From: Gymnorhina tibicen
Taxonomy: Eukaryota > Chordata > Aves > Passeriformes > Artamidae
Assembly (NCBI GenBank): GCA_013399875.1
Contig: VXAZ01007501.1
Span: 1,526,155-1,590,154 of the forward strand
Direction of reading: 5' to 3'
DNA: 64,000 bases
A model generated the notes under the pieces. That model saw nothing but the letters and a program-made list of their open reading frames with translations. It was not told the origin of the DNA and did not search any database. Both the position numbers and the translations under genes were made by a program. Each line of letters opens with the position of its first letter. The first letter of the stretch is position 1. This document shows, piece after piece, positions 35,801 through 48,098 of the stretch.

Positions 35801-38800
35801 ACACAGGAAAAGTAGTAAGAATACAATTCTCATTGGTCAGGTGCTGAGCAGTCCTTACTTGGACTCCACGGCTTACAAGTGCATACAGTTAAAATGTGTA
35901 TTCCCTGTCTCTTCTTGTTAAACCAAGATGCCTTCATCCCATTTTAAAATTTATACCAATTTTAGAAGTTGGAGGACAGTGCTAACAGCTCTAAGAGTAT
36001 TGTGATATGAGGCCCAGGGGCAACAGTGCCATCATCCATGGATATCATACAGTTGAAATAGAAGTGACAGGATCTCCATGTCTGAGTTAGCAAAATGCTG
36101 ATTAAACAATTCCAATTCCCTTATCCCTCTTGCAACTTCCCATTTCACAGCCAGTTAACTCCAGCGATTCACTGGCTGTGGAGAGAATCTGTTCTCAAGT
36201 TCTCAAATGATTTTTTTAATATCCAGCCTTCTATGCAACTTGTGGCTTGCAGAAGGCAATATAGTACTTCTGCGGTGGGTGATACTAGAAACAAAGTCTT
36301 CCTGCTGCAAGGCAGTTAAGCACGTTTTGAAAGGCTTCATAAACTTTGGGCACTGATTTAGTAACTTCAGTTTGTACTCAGACTGCCCAATAGAGGAGGC
36401 AGGAACACCCACAAAATGACCTCAAGATTAATTCTACCTCTTTCTAAACTCTATGTTTTCTCAAGCAGTGCAATTTTACAAAGTAGGAACAATTTTGACT
36501 GGAGTAAAGATATTGACAGACAGTAGATCTACGCCTTCTACACTGTCTTAAATTATAACACATTTCTCATTATCTGTCTCATTTCCAGTACTTGCATTCT
36601 CAGGAGTTCTTCTTAATCAGCTCAAGGTGAAGAGGAAAAACAGAACTGCACTTCAAAATTGTATATATTTTCTAAATTTAAAACACTGTTTCATCCTTTT
36701 TCCCATGATTAAGATTTTAAAACTGTTTTCTAATCAATGATTCATCTAATTGGAAATATGTTTATATATACACAGAACTAATTTCATGTAGCCACTTGCA
36801 GCATCATAAGGACATCCAGGCAAGATTTTTCTTTTGGTTTTCCCCTCTTGTGCATATAAAGGCAGGTCTTTAGAAAACCCTTACAAAAGAACCTTTTCTT
36901 TTATGACCACAAATTCAAAAGGATGAGGAAGACCTTACCACTGAGTCTTGATGTTCAGAATGCACCTCATTGTTTTCTAAATTCCTTATGGAGCTTAGGT
37001 GTGGCTAGGTCTAATCTTACTCTCAGACTTGGAAAACTGTTTATATCTAATAGATTTATCTACACAAAGTTTATAATAATTAATATTGAGTAGCTACCTG
37101 GATTAGTAATGTTTCATTATTTGTAATTCAGCATGCTGTCAGTCACTTACAAAGGATCTATTCCAAGTAAGGGAGAGTTACCTGGTGTGCAATCTGTCTG
37201 CAATTCAGGGAAGGCTCAAATTGGGCTCATCCTGGTGGTAATATTTATAGACTGAAATAGTTGTCTGCCAGTCAATAGTATAGACAAGACAGATGTCTTC
37301 ATTTTAGCTCTGTTATCTTGTTCTGTATGTTGGTTATCTTGCATTCAGCTTGCAGATTCACCACAGGACATGAGGATTGCTTCTCCTTTAGCATTTTGCT
37401 TTTTTTGGCTCTCTGGAGACTGGAATGTGTCCCAGAGAGCAATGAAGAGCATGGAACTTTGTGAAAGGTCTGAAAAATCAAGACTGCCAGAAAGGAAAAA
37501 TTGAGAGAATCAGTCACAAGTGGAAAAGTGCAGCATTGCATTTAATCTCACAGGACATTGTTCATTGTACCAGTTGCAGATGGTATGTTAAATGTCTGGA
37601 CAGCTGCCAGAATGGAGAATCCTATTCACCTGACATGGGGTCAAAAGAAATTATATTATACACATTTGAAAATGAAGAAACATAGCTGAAGAGACTTATT
37701 AGTAGAACACCTGTCTCTTTACTCCCCATTTCTGAACTATACTTCGCTAAAGTGTAGACCAAAACTTACACCTGCCCCACACATAGATGGAGTTCACGCT
37801 TCATTTTATTATTCTGGTATTTTTTAGCTGGAAATATTGTCTCTCACATGAAAAGACTATAGTAGGTTTAGTGCCTTTGCATATATAGCAGCAGACTCTC
37901 CACAGATCTCAGTCCTAGTCTTATATTTTAAAGAATACTGGAATAATATCACTATTTTAGAGACTGGGATTTAAATGCAATCCTTTTGATAGCAAAACAT
38001 CTCTCTATTGGCAGAGTCAGTCATGGGAAAAATACCTCCTGTGTATTTAGAAAAGAATATTTCTAAATCTCTACTAACTCCATCCATTCCGTCTACTAAT
38101 GGAATATTTCCTTATAACTTCATACATTTAATCATTAAACAGAGCAATAAAATTACAGGATTATGCTTGGGACCTATTAAGGCATTGTACTTACATGTGT
38201 ATGCGGAGGTGGGTGAGTACTGAGATCACATTTCGTAGTACATCAAAAGTATTTATGCCACGTGCTCTTGTTCTACAGAGCTCATGTGGTATCTGTTTGA
38301 ATAACGCATTCAGTGTGAAGAGAGATTTATTTGAGCTGCAAAGGATGGCAGTAAAGATCCTGCCAGAGAAGTAACGAGTACATCTGAGCACCTGTGAAGT
38401 GTTTCACTTGTGTGGTAGCCACTGTCAAGGTGCAGCAGGTTTCTCTTGCCCTCTGTACACACTATGAAAAAGAATAAAATAAGGCTCTTTAAATAATGGA
38501 TATACAAATGCCCTCTCACCCAGAAGTCCAGACTTTCATTGGATATTTTTCTACATCTCACCTAGAACTGACACTATTAAAAAAGTGTTCAATAGAATTG
38601 CAATAGAAACTGTATTGTTTTGATTTTATCCCAGTACAGGTACTATCATTAGAAAAATTATTTGAATGTGACAGTAAAAAAAGGAAAATACAAAACTACA
38701 ATTTGCATTTGGAAATAGCATACTGAATTAGCTATTGTCGAATTGGGTGAATCTTTATTGTTTAAGCCCACAGTAAAAAAAAAGGGAGCATCACAGTGCA

Positions 38801-39389
38801 AAAGAAAAATTACTGTGCAAAATTGCCTTGTAATCCTGGAAAGTAAGTAAAGTTTTCTTTCACCATTTGTTGAGATTCCATTTTGAAAGATGGGATGCTT
38901 TTTTGTTGCAATTTTTCCCTTGTAAGTCCTACTTACAATAAGATATAAACCATGTCAGTCTTTAAAAGCAAAACCAAAAAAACCCTCTTTAATATCTAAT
39001 GATTATATTCCTTTCTAAATTACTTTTTCTCAGTGATGCCGTCTGTTTTCATATAGAAGACACAAAATTATGAGGTGAATATGAGCTAATTGATCGTTCC
39101 CAAAATGCAAATGTCCTTGATTTGAAAGTCGTATGTGGCAGTCGCTCTGGTTTTAAAGCTGCCTTGGCATATAAGCAAGAAGGTACAATCAGTCAAATAA
39201 GCTGAGTGCAACAGCTCCTCATTAAATAGGACATTTTTCTCTGACATCCAAAGTTTGCTGTGCTGTAGAGTGGAAGTTGATGATAACAGTGCATAACACG
39301 ATGTTAAACCCAAAAGTTTTAATACTTTTAAGTTGTGATGGTGATGAAGGATAGTCAGGTCCTCATGTGCTTCCTCCCCCATCCCCTCC
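32851..39389. other. Unique non-coding DNA with a degenerate pyrimidine-rich block
   Basis: No gene recognised. At 33080-33316 the plus strand is pyrimidine-rich with recurring TTCCTGC words and ends at an ambiguous base. The longest ATG-started open frame of the window lies on the minus strand at 33493-33930 (145 codons). It shows no recognisable domain, and a plus-strand frame overlaps it. Overlapping frames at 35477-35921 are likewise unsupported. Confidence 0.5.
33316..33316. other. Ambiguous base (N)
   Basis: This is the only non-ACGT symbol I noticed in the window. It sits at the right end of a pyrimidine-rich, low-complexity block, where base calling or assembly may have been difficult. 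Confidence 0.95.
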
Positions 39390-39960
39390 CTTGGCATTGT
39401 CTCTGATGGGCAATATGATTTGCCCTAAGTACAGTACTCAAGGTAGGAGCTGTCCTAAGATGAGATGACCAGGTGGGAATTGCAGGAGAAGCACTCTGGG
39501 ATGATTGCGTAATTAATACATTCCAGAGATGGGAGAGTTGTGACAATTACAGTTGACTTTGGCACACCTTGGCCTAAAAAAGGGCATAAAATGCTGCTGG
39601 AGACTGGGCCAACTGGGCCAACTGGTGTCGCAATGCTGCAGGCAGCTGTGGATCCCTTCACTGTGGCAGGGACACCTGCAGGGTAAGCCCAGCACAAAGA
39701 TGGGTAACACTTACTTTTGGACAGATTGCTAAAACTGCTAAGATCGAGTCATATATGGAGATAAACTCCTGAAGTAGCTTTGAAACTGTGCATTCTGTAA
39801 GGCCAAAGACTATAAACTTGTATGTTTCTAACTAAACCTGCTTGTATTATAACCCTTTAGACCTGTTTATGTTATATACTGCACTGGCAATATTTAGATA
39901 CGGTATTAGCAATAAATGCAACCATAATCATTTGCACAATCAGTGTCATATTTCTTATGC
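39390..39960 (+). mobile_element. Candidate solo LTR (unnamed)
   Basis: A roughly 570-bp block differs in composition from its flanks. It has a TATA-like CCTAAAAAAGGGCATAAAA near 39573-39591, a GC-richer stretch after it, and a poly-A signal AATAAA at 39911-39916, in the order expected for an LTR on the plus strand. It includes a 9-bp tandem repeat at 39603-39625 and a C/EBP-like TTGCGTAA near 39506. I could not fix TG...CA ends or a target duplication, and I do not recognise the family. A unique sequence with chance motifs is a real alternative. Confidence 0.35.
39603..39625 (+). repeat. Short tandem repeat, ACTGGGCCA x2.5
   Basis: Two perfect 9-bp units (39603-39611, 39612-39620) and a partial third (ACTGG). 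It lies inside the candidate LTR, shortly after the TATA-like sequence. Confidence 0.9.
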
Positions 39961-40966
39961 CTGACCAACAGTCTTCTCTCTACTACTCTGCTATGTAAAT
40001 CACAGAAGTTTGCTTAATGTCTCCAAAGATGGTCCTGATGCGGGGTTTTTCTGTTTGAAACTATCACATAATCAGAGGATAGCAATCTTTGTAAGGTTTC
40101 CTTTACACACCTTCTCTTTTGTTTTCAGCAGCCTGAATGCTGACCCAGCTTGCTCAGAGACTAGTGGAAGGCAAGCTATGCACTGTCTTATTGCCTTTCA
40201 CAGAAGTGTACCATGTAAACACGGGATTTAACTTTGTGCTTTTCCAGAGTCAATTTCAGAACTCCTTGACAGACCTTTTCCATAGGGCAAATGCTGATGG
40301 ACAGTATCATAGAACTGGCAAGAAATTGATTTAGCTTCCAGGGCAATCTAAGTAATTTGGTCAGGGAGGAACTTAAAAACAGAAGTGAAATTCTGTATTA
40401 TAGTCCGTCAGCTTTTAAAGCGATATGTAGTTTGGGAATGTGTGAGATGTGATAATTTCCTATCTAAAAACAAAGACATGCCTTTGAAGATTGACAAATT
40501 TGCACATATGCTGGCTGCACATACAGGTTGGCAGCAGCATCTCAAGAAAAAACAGGCAGGAGTATGTGTTTTATTTGGATTCATACTGTTTTGGTTTTTT
40601 TTTGCAGTGACAACTACGTATTATTTCAAGTACCTGACATATTCCAGTGATGTAAAATAAACTGCTAAATTTTAAAATTGCTTTTAATGAATTTGGTGAT
40701 GGTTTAAATTCAATAAGTTGTTCAGCTCCCCTTTGGAAAATATAAGGATTCTTTTCAAACCAGAAAATACATCTGAAAAAGAATTACATCATTCTTTTAG
40801 AAATTATGTTCCTACACATGACTGGGTGTTGTTCTTATGTTCTCTATGTACAAATGGATATAAATGTATCTGCCAAAAAAAAAAAAAGGTATTTAAATGT
40901 CGGTTAAGCCATTTATGTGACTATTTCATATAGGTGACCTAACATAATAAATAGTGCCAAATAGAG
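39961..40966. other. Unique AT-rich non-coding DNA
   Basis: Nothing recognised apart from a poly-A run at about 40876-40887. Open frames near 40010-40660 overlap and lack any family signal. Confidence 0.55.
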
Positions 40967-40996
40967 GCTACATGATCTAATGCTACATGATCTAAT
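40967..40996 (+). repeat. Perfect 15-bp tandem duplication
   Basis: GCTACATGATCTAAT occurs twice without a gap (40967-40981 and 40982-40996), directly at the left edge of the MIR-like segment. The two copies are identical, so the duplication is recent relative to the diverged SINE. Confidence 0.95.
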
Positions 40997-41110
40997 GAAC
41001 CACTGGATGGCAGTCAGGACAGATGGGTTCTAGCTTTGGCTCTTTCGCTGACTTGTCCTGGAGGAACTGAACTCAATCTTCTGTCTTTTTTTCCCATTCT
41101 GTCTGTCCAG
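40990..41110 (+). mobile_element. MIR-like ancient SINE relic
   Basis: CCACTGGATGGCAGTCAGG, then GATGGGTTCTAGCTTTGGCT, then CGCTGACTTG follow the order of the MIR 5' (tRNA-derived) part: GGA-TGGGAGTCAGG, CTGGGTTCTAG-CCCGGCTC, CACTGACTTG. Internal promoter boxes are decayed. Orientation is plus. This is the most convincing of the three MIR-like matches, but it was still made by eye. Confidence 0.58.
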
Positions 41111-42148
41111 CCTATTTATTCTATTTCACTAGGTACTACATGCCTGAAAAGCATTCAGCCTGATGGGTCTCCAGTCTTGACTGGGTCCTGTAGGTGCTGC
41201 TGTAATGCCAATAATTGTCACTGATACAATAGAGAATGGATAATTTTTCTCAGAAGTGAGTACTTTGTAGCTATAGTTTTGTGGATGCAGTAGGCAGTCT
41301 TTGAAAGCATGAATCATTCTTTCTTCCCTTACAGTGCCTTGTAAATCATAATGTATTTCACACTACAGTTCCAGTCCCCTGATTACTCTACCCTCTGAAG
41401 CACTGCATTCAGCATATTAATTTAAAAAAGCAAAGCAAAACTGTGCAATAGAAGACTAACATATCAGTCAACTTCTTTACTTTTCCTCATGTGAGAACCA
41501 GGTTCTGGATTAACCGTACTGTTTAAAGTCAGATGGCCTTTCCATAGGTTTTCATGAATCTCAATGGGCTTTAAGTTGTACTGTGCAACAAAAACAGGTT
41601 AGTCCAAAAAAAAAATAAAATTATGTATTGAAATGAGTTTCTTCTCATGAGACACAAACTACATAGAATACTTTTCATCATAAAAAACACCACTTGTCCT
41701 TGTTACTTTTTAGTGTAGTCCTTTTCCTTTTATGATGGTATATATTTAAGTGAAGCCGTCATGCTTCATTAAAATTCAAATGACAGTAGGTGGGCATTGA
41801 TAGCAGACAGTCAAAAGTCAAAAACTTCTGCAAATGCAGTCACTTGTTCAGCCTTGATTTTTCCCTCTTCTACATGAGATTTTATCTTGGTTTGTAATGA
41901 AAACATCATATTTTTTAAGTTACCACTTCTAAAATCTGTATGTAGGCAGACATTAAGTCGTGAGCCTGGTATTTGATCAAATTCAGAACACTAATTTTTG
42001 TAATATTTGTGTAAAGTTTTCAATAAAAGGCCTTGAAGAAGGTAAAGAATGGCCCAGCAGTGCTGATGTTGGTCTATAGAAAAAAGGAATGATTTTGTCA
42101 TGTGCAGCTTGTATACTAAAAATGTAAATCTTAGTGACCAAAACCATT

Positions 42149-42174
42149 AATTTGATCTATATCAAGATCAAATT
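42149..42174. repeat. Perfect inverted repeat, 10-bp arms
   Basis: AATTTGATCT and AGATCAAATT are exact reverse complements around a 6-nt spacer (ATATCA). Pairing stops on both sides. It is too short for a microRNA precursor. It could be a protein-binding dyad or chance in AT-rich DNA. Confidence 0.9.
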
Positions 42175-43384
42175 GTGTTTAATTTTAAAAAGCATAAAGC
42201 AAATCACATGTATTAACTTTTTGTCTTTGTAACTATTTTCATTATTAAATCTGACTCAATTCTACATGTGGAGGAGTTAAATCTCTACAAATCTAAGCAA
42301 GTCTGCATAACTTGAAAATATTTCTGCGTTTTGGAGGGGGTTTTTTGTTTATCTGTGGGATGTCCATTCAGACAATGAATCTCAGGATTTTGGACAGGTG
42401 TAGTTATAGCTTCTGCTTGATCGGTTATAAAGGACCTGCCATATTGCTTTTTCTGTACGGGGTCTCCCCCCTACCCCCAAAAAGAAAAATACTTCTTTGT
42501 ATTTATACACTGTATAAATACAGTGACAGAGCACAGCAGGAACTGAGGAACTGAAGTGGTTTTCTTGAGGAAAAATGATCAGGAAACAAACAGACTCAAG
42601 GATGAGGTAAATTAATTCTCCCAATGTTTAAATAATTACAGAAAACTCACTCTAACAGAAAGTTCACAAGTTTAATATCGCAACATTACTTCACCATTTT
42701 GTCTTGAGGTTTCCCACATTCAAGAGCACATCAAGCTGGTTTAATTAACTAGAAGAAAAAGACAGGAAGGCCATCAGATGTACCTACTTTAGTAACAGAA
42801 GCTTAAGCAATGCTGAATGTGCTGTCAGCATTGGGTGATTCCCTTCCACTACCCTCCCTGCTCTGTTAGAAAAATCTTCTTGGCTATGAATAGAGCTCAC
42901 AAGAAAATGAAAGTACTTTGAACTCAAAAGGGAAAGAGACAGCAAAAGAAATCAGAGCTGTAAATAAAATATACCCAGCAGTGAAAATGCATGTGCCATA
43001 TGTGGCGCTGAATAGAATACCCTGCTGCAAATCTTTGCTATGTGTAAAGATCTTTTCTTTATTTCCTCCAATCCCTTCTGCTGGAGGAGAAAGTCTCAGT
43101 GGCACACGTTCAGCAGGAGCAATCTCAGGTATCCATTTTTAAGTACAAATGAATTTTTTGGGCTTGGAGTCTTAAGTTTAAACTTTTGACTTTGAAAAGC
43201 ATAGAAACTTCTGGGTGGTTTCTCATCTGAACTTTTTTTTACATTGAACTAAAGAATAAATGCTAATCTTTCTGGGACACCTTATTTAACAAGTGATTAG
43301 AGCTGACAGGGTGTGGTGTTTGTTTTACATGCTAATCTTATTTGACTGTGTGCATTTTACAGACCTCCAGTGTCTGAGTAGTGG

Positions 43385-43480
43385 TCAGTTCACAGTCTTA
43401 ATTTATGTTCACAGCAACCTGTTTTGTAAAGCAGGAAGTAAAAAACTACTACTATTCCTGTGTCACAAAGGGGCACTTAG
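43385..43480 (-). mobile_element. MIR-like ancient SINE relic (weak)
   Basis: TTCACAGCAACCTGTTTTG, then ACTACTACTATTCCTGTGTCACAAAGG, follow the layout of the antisense MIR middle region (CACAACAACCC...GTACTATTATTATCCCCATTTTACAGA-GAGG). Many substitutions and small gaps leave this uncertain. Confidence 0.33.
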
Positions 43481-44628
43481 ACCCAGGGATTAAAGGTTTA
43501 AGGATGTATTAAGACTCCAAGCCACAGGCAAAAAATGGGATTTTCAAAGCTTTGTGTAGATATCTACAGACTTCTTAAAATCTGATGCTAAATATTTTTG
43601 CTTGAGATTTTGAGGCAGAATAATAAACTTAACCATATTGAACTTTAGGTAAATTAAAAAAGTGAAATTACAAAACTTCATGTTATACTAGGTAGCAGAC
43701 ATTGTCTTAAAAGCTTGGTAGGATGCTGACCTTGTCAAAAGATGGCTTTTAATGAAACAGCAAGTGAGAAAATAATTAGAGGAAGATTTTTGGAGATATT
43801 CAGGAGAAGTTCTTAACAAAATCTAAGAAAAAATAATCGCTACTGGTATATTTTCCATTCTCTGCAGGGAGAAATAACTAAATGGCTCTACCTAATGCAT
43901 AGATTGAAAAAAAAAAGGTGAATAAATATGAAATAAATATATCTTTCCTTACCTACAAGGGGAAGCATTCTAGAAAAGAGAGTTGGTGCTAATTTTATTG
44001 TTTTATTTTGTTTTCCTTGACATATTAAGAGAATTCTGGCATTGTTTTACTTTATTTCAGCATTAGTCCCTTTGGAAAATGTTGCTATGTGTCTATCTAA
44101 AGCAGCAGTCTTAGTTTGTAAGCATAAAATAATGAAGTTTATTTAAGTGTGATCATTTTGAATGGCAAGACCTATACAGTTTTGAAATTGCTGAAAGGAA
44201 TTCACTAAATGTTCTCTTTGTGCTATGGAGACTTCTTTTTTTTCAGCAGGAGGGTATAATTTACAGAGTGAATATATAACCCTGGGTTAAGGCTGTTATT
44301 TCGTGATGCACTCTTTAGAACATTTGACAAAAGCTTGATGGTGCACATTTGACATGCTGATTGTATACAAAAACATGACTTAAAGAAGCAAAAATCTTTC
44401 TGGTCTGTGACATGATATGAGTGACAAATATTCCAAGGATAAAACCTTTTACACAAAATGAAAATGTTTTTAGCACCAGATTAGTGGGACAGCAATACTT
44501 ATTATTGATTGTTGCTATACAGATGAATTCTCTGTAGAATTTTCATAAGGAACCTGAATGGTTACTCTCACAGTGTCAGAAAAAAATACCTAATAAGTAT
44601 GATCAATTAACTCTTCACTGAATGGGTT

Positions 44629-44706
44629 ATCATAGAATCATCACAGAATGATTTGGATTAGAAGGCACCTTAAAGATTACCCAGTTCCAACTTCCCTGCC
44701 TGGCCT
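44629..44706 (-). mobile_element. CR1 LINE 3' tail (5'-truncated copy)
   Basis: The plus strand starts ATCATAGAATCATCACAGAAT, two copies of the reverse complement of the CR1 3'-terminal octamer repeat. GATTTGGATTAGAAGGCACC, TTAAAGATTACCCAGTTCCA and a CCCTGCC block follow. This is the antisense CR1 3' UTR in exact order. Severe 5' truncation to under 80 bp is typical of CR1. Mismatches in each block indicate an old copy. Confidence 0.93.
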
Positions 44707-47700
44707 TATGAGGATTTGAAGTGCTACACTAGTAGGAAAACTTCTTGTCATTGAGTTCATGATTGGCTGGGGAAAGAAAACAATGGGAACATATTGAAGA
44801 GTTTTGCTTGAAGCAGTGTGGGCTGCCTGCTGGTATTTCGTTGAGCCTCATGTTAAATGATGCTGGTTTGCAGGAACTCATCCACTGAAAGACAGGGCCT
44901 TTGCCAGCTTTGCTGTTAGATTAATTTCTAAGTAACACGTGCATCAATTTTCAGTAAGAATGAAATCACACAACATTTATTCAAAGAATATAGCAATCAG
45001 GAATATTTTATGTGTTTCAAATGGGTTTTTGTAGCACGGAGTTGGTATTTGGTAAGTTACAAAGATACTGGAAGGAAGAACTTTAATCAGTTTTAGTTCT
45101 TTAAAAGGTATTCTTAGGTGCAAATTTCTGGGTTGCGTCAGTCAACACCAAGATTAGGGTAAATGCTGTCAATACTGGATTTGACATGGATGAGATCCAC
45201 ACTTTATTCCTGGAATGACAGCTCCTTGTCAGACTCATAAAGTTAAGGTAGCAAATGGAAGTGTTCTCTCCAGCTCTTCTCCCTTCAACTTTTAAAGCAC
45301 AAAAACCTTGATTTTCCTCCCATTTTTATCTTCTTTCTCCTTTTTACTCTTTAGCAATGATTTCCTCTTGGTAACAATACAAAATTAATGAAGTATGGAC
45401 CACCTTTACTGTCTAGAATAGCAATTATAGAGCAGAAAAGTCCAAATGTCTATTAGGTATGACTTCCCTGCTAATGACTACAATTTCCCAGTGCAATTCT
45501 TCTTCCAAAAGGCTTAAAAAAAAGACAAATTAAATGCCGGCTGTCAAACATTATTTTATGATCCTCTGCTTCAGGTCATATTACTTCTATGAATCTTTCA
45601 CAAGAGTTTGAGGCGAGTGTGTGCCACCGAAAAGGCAAACTACTGATCAAACCACTGCAGTGTTATTAGTGTCACTTCAGAGTCTCAGTCCTGCTGCTGC
45701 TCTGTTGATGCACCACCAGCAATAGAATGTGGATTAGCCTGTGGATCCAGGTGGTTAGTCATTTTTCTAGACTCAGTCGGCAAGGGCTGCTGCATGCTGT
45801 GTTTCCCATGAAGAACAGCTTTGTACCGGGTAAATAGTGAGCTCTACCACATTACCTAAACACCTCTGCACAACTCTCTGTATTTTTCCATCGAGGTTCT
45901 TCAGCAGTGCTAAAATCCAGTCTTAATGCATGTAAAGCTCTCCATTTTGTTAGTGAGATGCCTATTTGACTCTAGAAGTTTTGGCTGCATTTTTAAAATA
46001 AAGATTCTGCAGAAATCCTGCTAGAATAAGAGATGGTACAGAATGCAGTACTTTGCTGATCACAGTGCTTGTTTATGTGCAGAATAAAGAAATCATCCCT
46101 TTGTCTGTAATAAAAGCACCCTGATTCAACGAGTTCTGAATAGGTGATACATAATAATAAATCTTACATAGCGGAAGAGTAGATTTTTATGGAAGATAAA
46201 CACTGAAACAGAGGGCAGGAGTATAATACAATTTTTTATAAAGTTGCATCTCTTTCAGGGTTTGACTATACTCCTCTCGATTTGTTTAGCTCCCCCAAAA
46301 TATGATGCCTATTAATCACAAATATGGGTTTCAAGCCAACATTCCCCTATAAAACCTGTTTTCTTCCATAACAGCAAACTTGAAGTCACTACAAGGTGAT
46401 AATATTTCACTGTGTCAATACAACAAACATAACCAAACAGTGAGATGAATCATGCAAGGTACTGGTCTTCTCACCTTAAACTTGCACAGCGCAGTGGTAC
46501 TTTATCCAAGTCCCTGGTTACATTTGTGCCTTGCCTGCAGATTCTGTGGGGCTGGAAAGTTCAGTGCCATCTTTAGGCTGCATGATGCAGAAGCAGTGAA
46601 CTAGTTATTAAAATGCCTGAGGAAGAGACATTTTAAGAAAATAAATGTGCCATTTTTCCGAGACTGTGTGTATTCACTAACCCCATATCAAACAAGGAGA
46701 AAGAAGGGAAAGTAAAGAAGAAAATAATGCATGGTTATCAGTATCTTTTCTTTTAAGATTTCATTCCATATAAAGACCTAAGACTGCTCAAATAAAACTT
46801 ATACCACTTCATAAAATTATGATAAATTTCAAACAAGAACAGTACCATAAATGAAACCTATGAAAGAAATTAAGAGGTTTTGGGGTGCATTTGGTGCAAA
46901 AAAATTCTTCCCTTAAGTAGTTTTTTAAAACCATTCCCTTTCTCCACATATGATAATGGGTTTCAAAATCTATTGTTTTCTTTTGTCATGAAACATATTT
47001 CTGTTGTACATATCGATGTGACAGATAGAATCTCTTTTACTTGTTTTTTTGTAGCTGATTGTGGAATTTTTACTGTGTTTTCCCAAATAAGTTAAGACTT
47101 CCTCCTTCTGAAACACAGGTGGATTAGGCACACAGTCTGAAAGGGTTATCTTTGCTTTTTAAAGATAATCTAGAGCTCTTGCTATCTTCAAGAATGCATG
47201 CTCAGACTGACTGGTACACACAGAGCAGGCTCCTTCTAGAGTACGTTAGTTTCTTCACACCACACTGAATTTGTGCTGCTGTCCCCAAGTTCGAATTCTG
47301 AAAGTGTGTGTGGGGAGCTGTGGTAGGGTATGAGGCAAGGAGGAACATTTCCAGTTTAAAGTGTCCTGAATGGTTTTAAGATAGTGTTGCAGCTCATGAC
47401 AGTGGTATTTTTTTTACCATGAGATTGCAGATATGTGTTGTATGAGGTCTGTAAAGCCTTTTGAGGTACAGCAATAGGATAGTCAATTGCCAAAACTGAT
47501 GTACATGATTGTTCATGTTACTTTTTGGTAGTACTTTCAGGAATATACATTCCCCAAGTTGTGCCTGGACAGTACCTGTTCTGCAGAGACCTAGCTGGGA
47601 TGGTTGAAAACACAGCAGTTAAATAACTTAGTTAATCAGGAAGACAATAAATGAGTCAATCCCATTTTCTTCTTAAGCATTTCAGATGTACCACTGCGTG

Positions 47701-48033
47701 CAGACAACTAAAAGCAGAGATTATGAGATATAAGAATTAAAATCCACTGAATACCAAGTCAAATTTCACAAGAAATAGAAAGATGGTACTGTTCCTAAAG
47801 ACTCAAAGATGACTTTGTAGAGTTTGTTGCAGCTAGGTGTCCACTAAATGTTGGTGACTGGACACAAGTGTAAGGAAAGCAAGAAATACTAGGATAATGC
47901 AGGAGGCAGGTAGGAGATGACACATTCCTTTATTCCACCACACCACCCACTCCCCCACACCTCACCTTTTCTCTCACTGAAACTTTTTTTTTCCTAAATA
48001 AGAAACAATAATCATTTCTATTTGCAGAATAAT
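44707..48033. other. Unique non-coding DNA
   Basis: No gene or named repeat. The interval 45490-46140 has a more even base mix, few homopolymers and several AT-hook/homeodomain-like cores. It could be conserved non-coding sequence, but this cannot be judged without alignment. Confidence 0.5.
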
Positions 48034-48098
48034 AAAACCAGAATGCAGCACCACACAGGCTGCTGTGAAGAAAGTTAACTCCATCCCAGACAGACCCA
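48034..48098 (-). mobile_element. ERVL-type LTR scrap (second copy)
   Basis: GCTGTGAAGAAAGTTAACTC at about 48062-48081, followed by CATCCCAGAC, matches the antisense 5' end of the same LTR family as 889-1120 (CTATGAAGAAAATTAACTCTATCCCAG). Only about 65 bp are recognisable. It includes the near-terminal part that is missing from the first copy. The two are far apart and are independent insertions, not the ends of one provirus. Confidence 0.65.

Larger units (their letters stand above)
41111..44628. other. Unique AT-rich non-coding DNA
   Basis: No gene recognised. Contains the hairpin at 42149-42174 and a weak MIR-like segment near 43385-43480. The rest is AT-rich with A and T runs. Confidence 0.55.

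Noticed and set aside
889..48098. The two ERVL-type LTR pieces as ends of one provirus
   Set aside because: They are about 47 kb apart, both are fragments of the same LTR side, and no retroviral internal sequence in that orientation links them.
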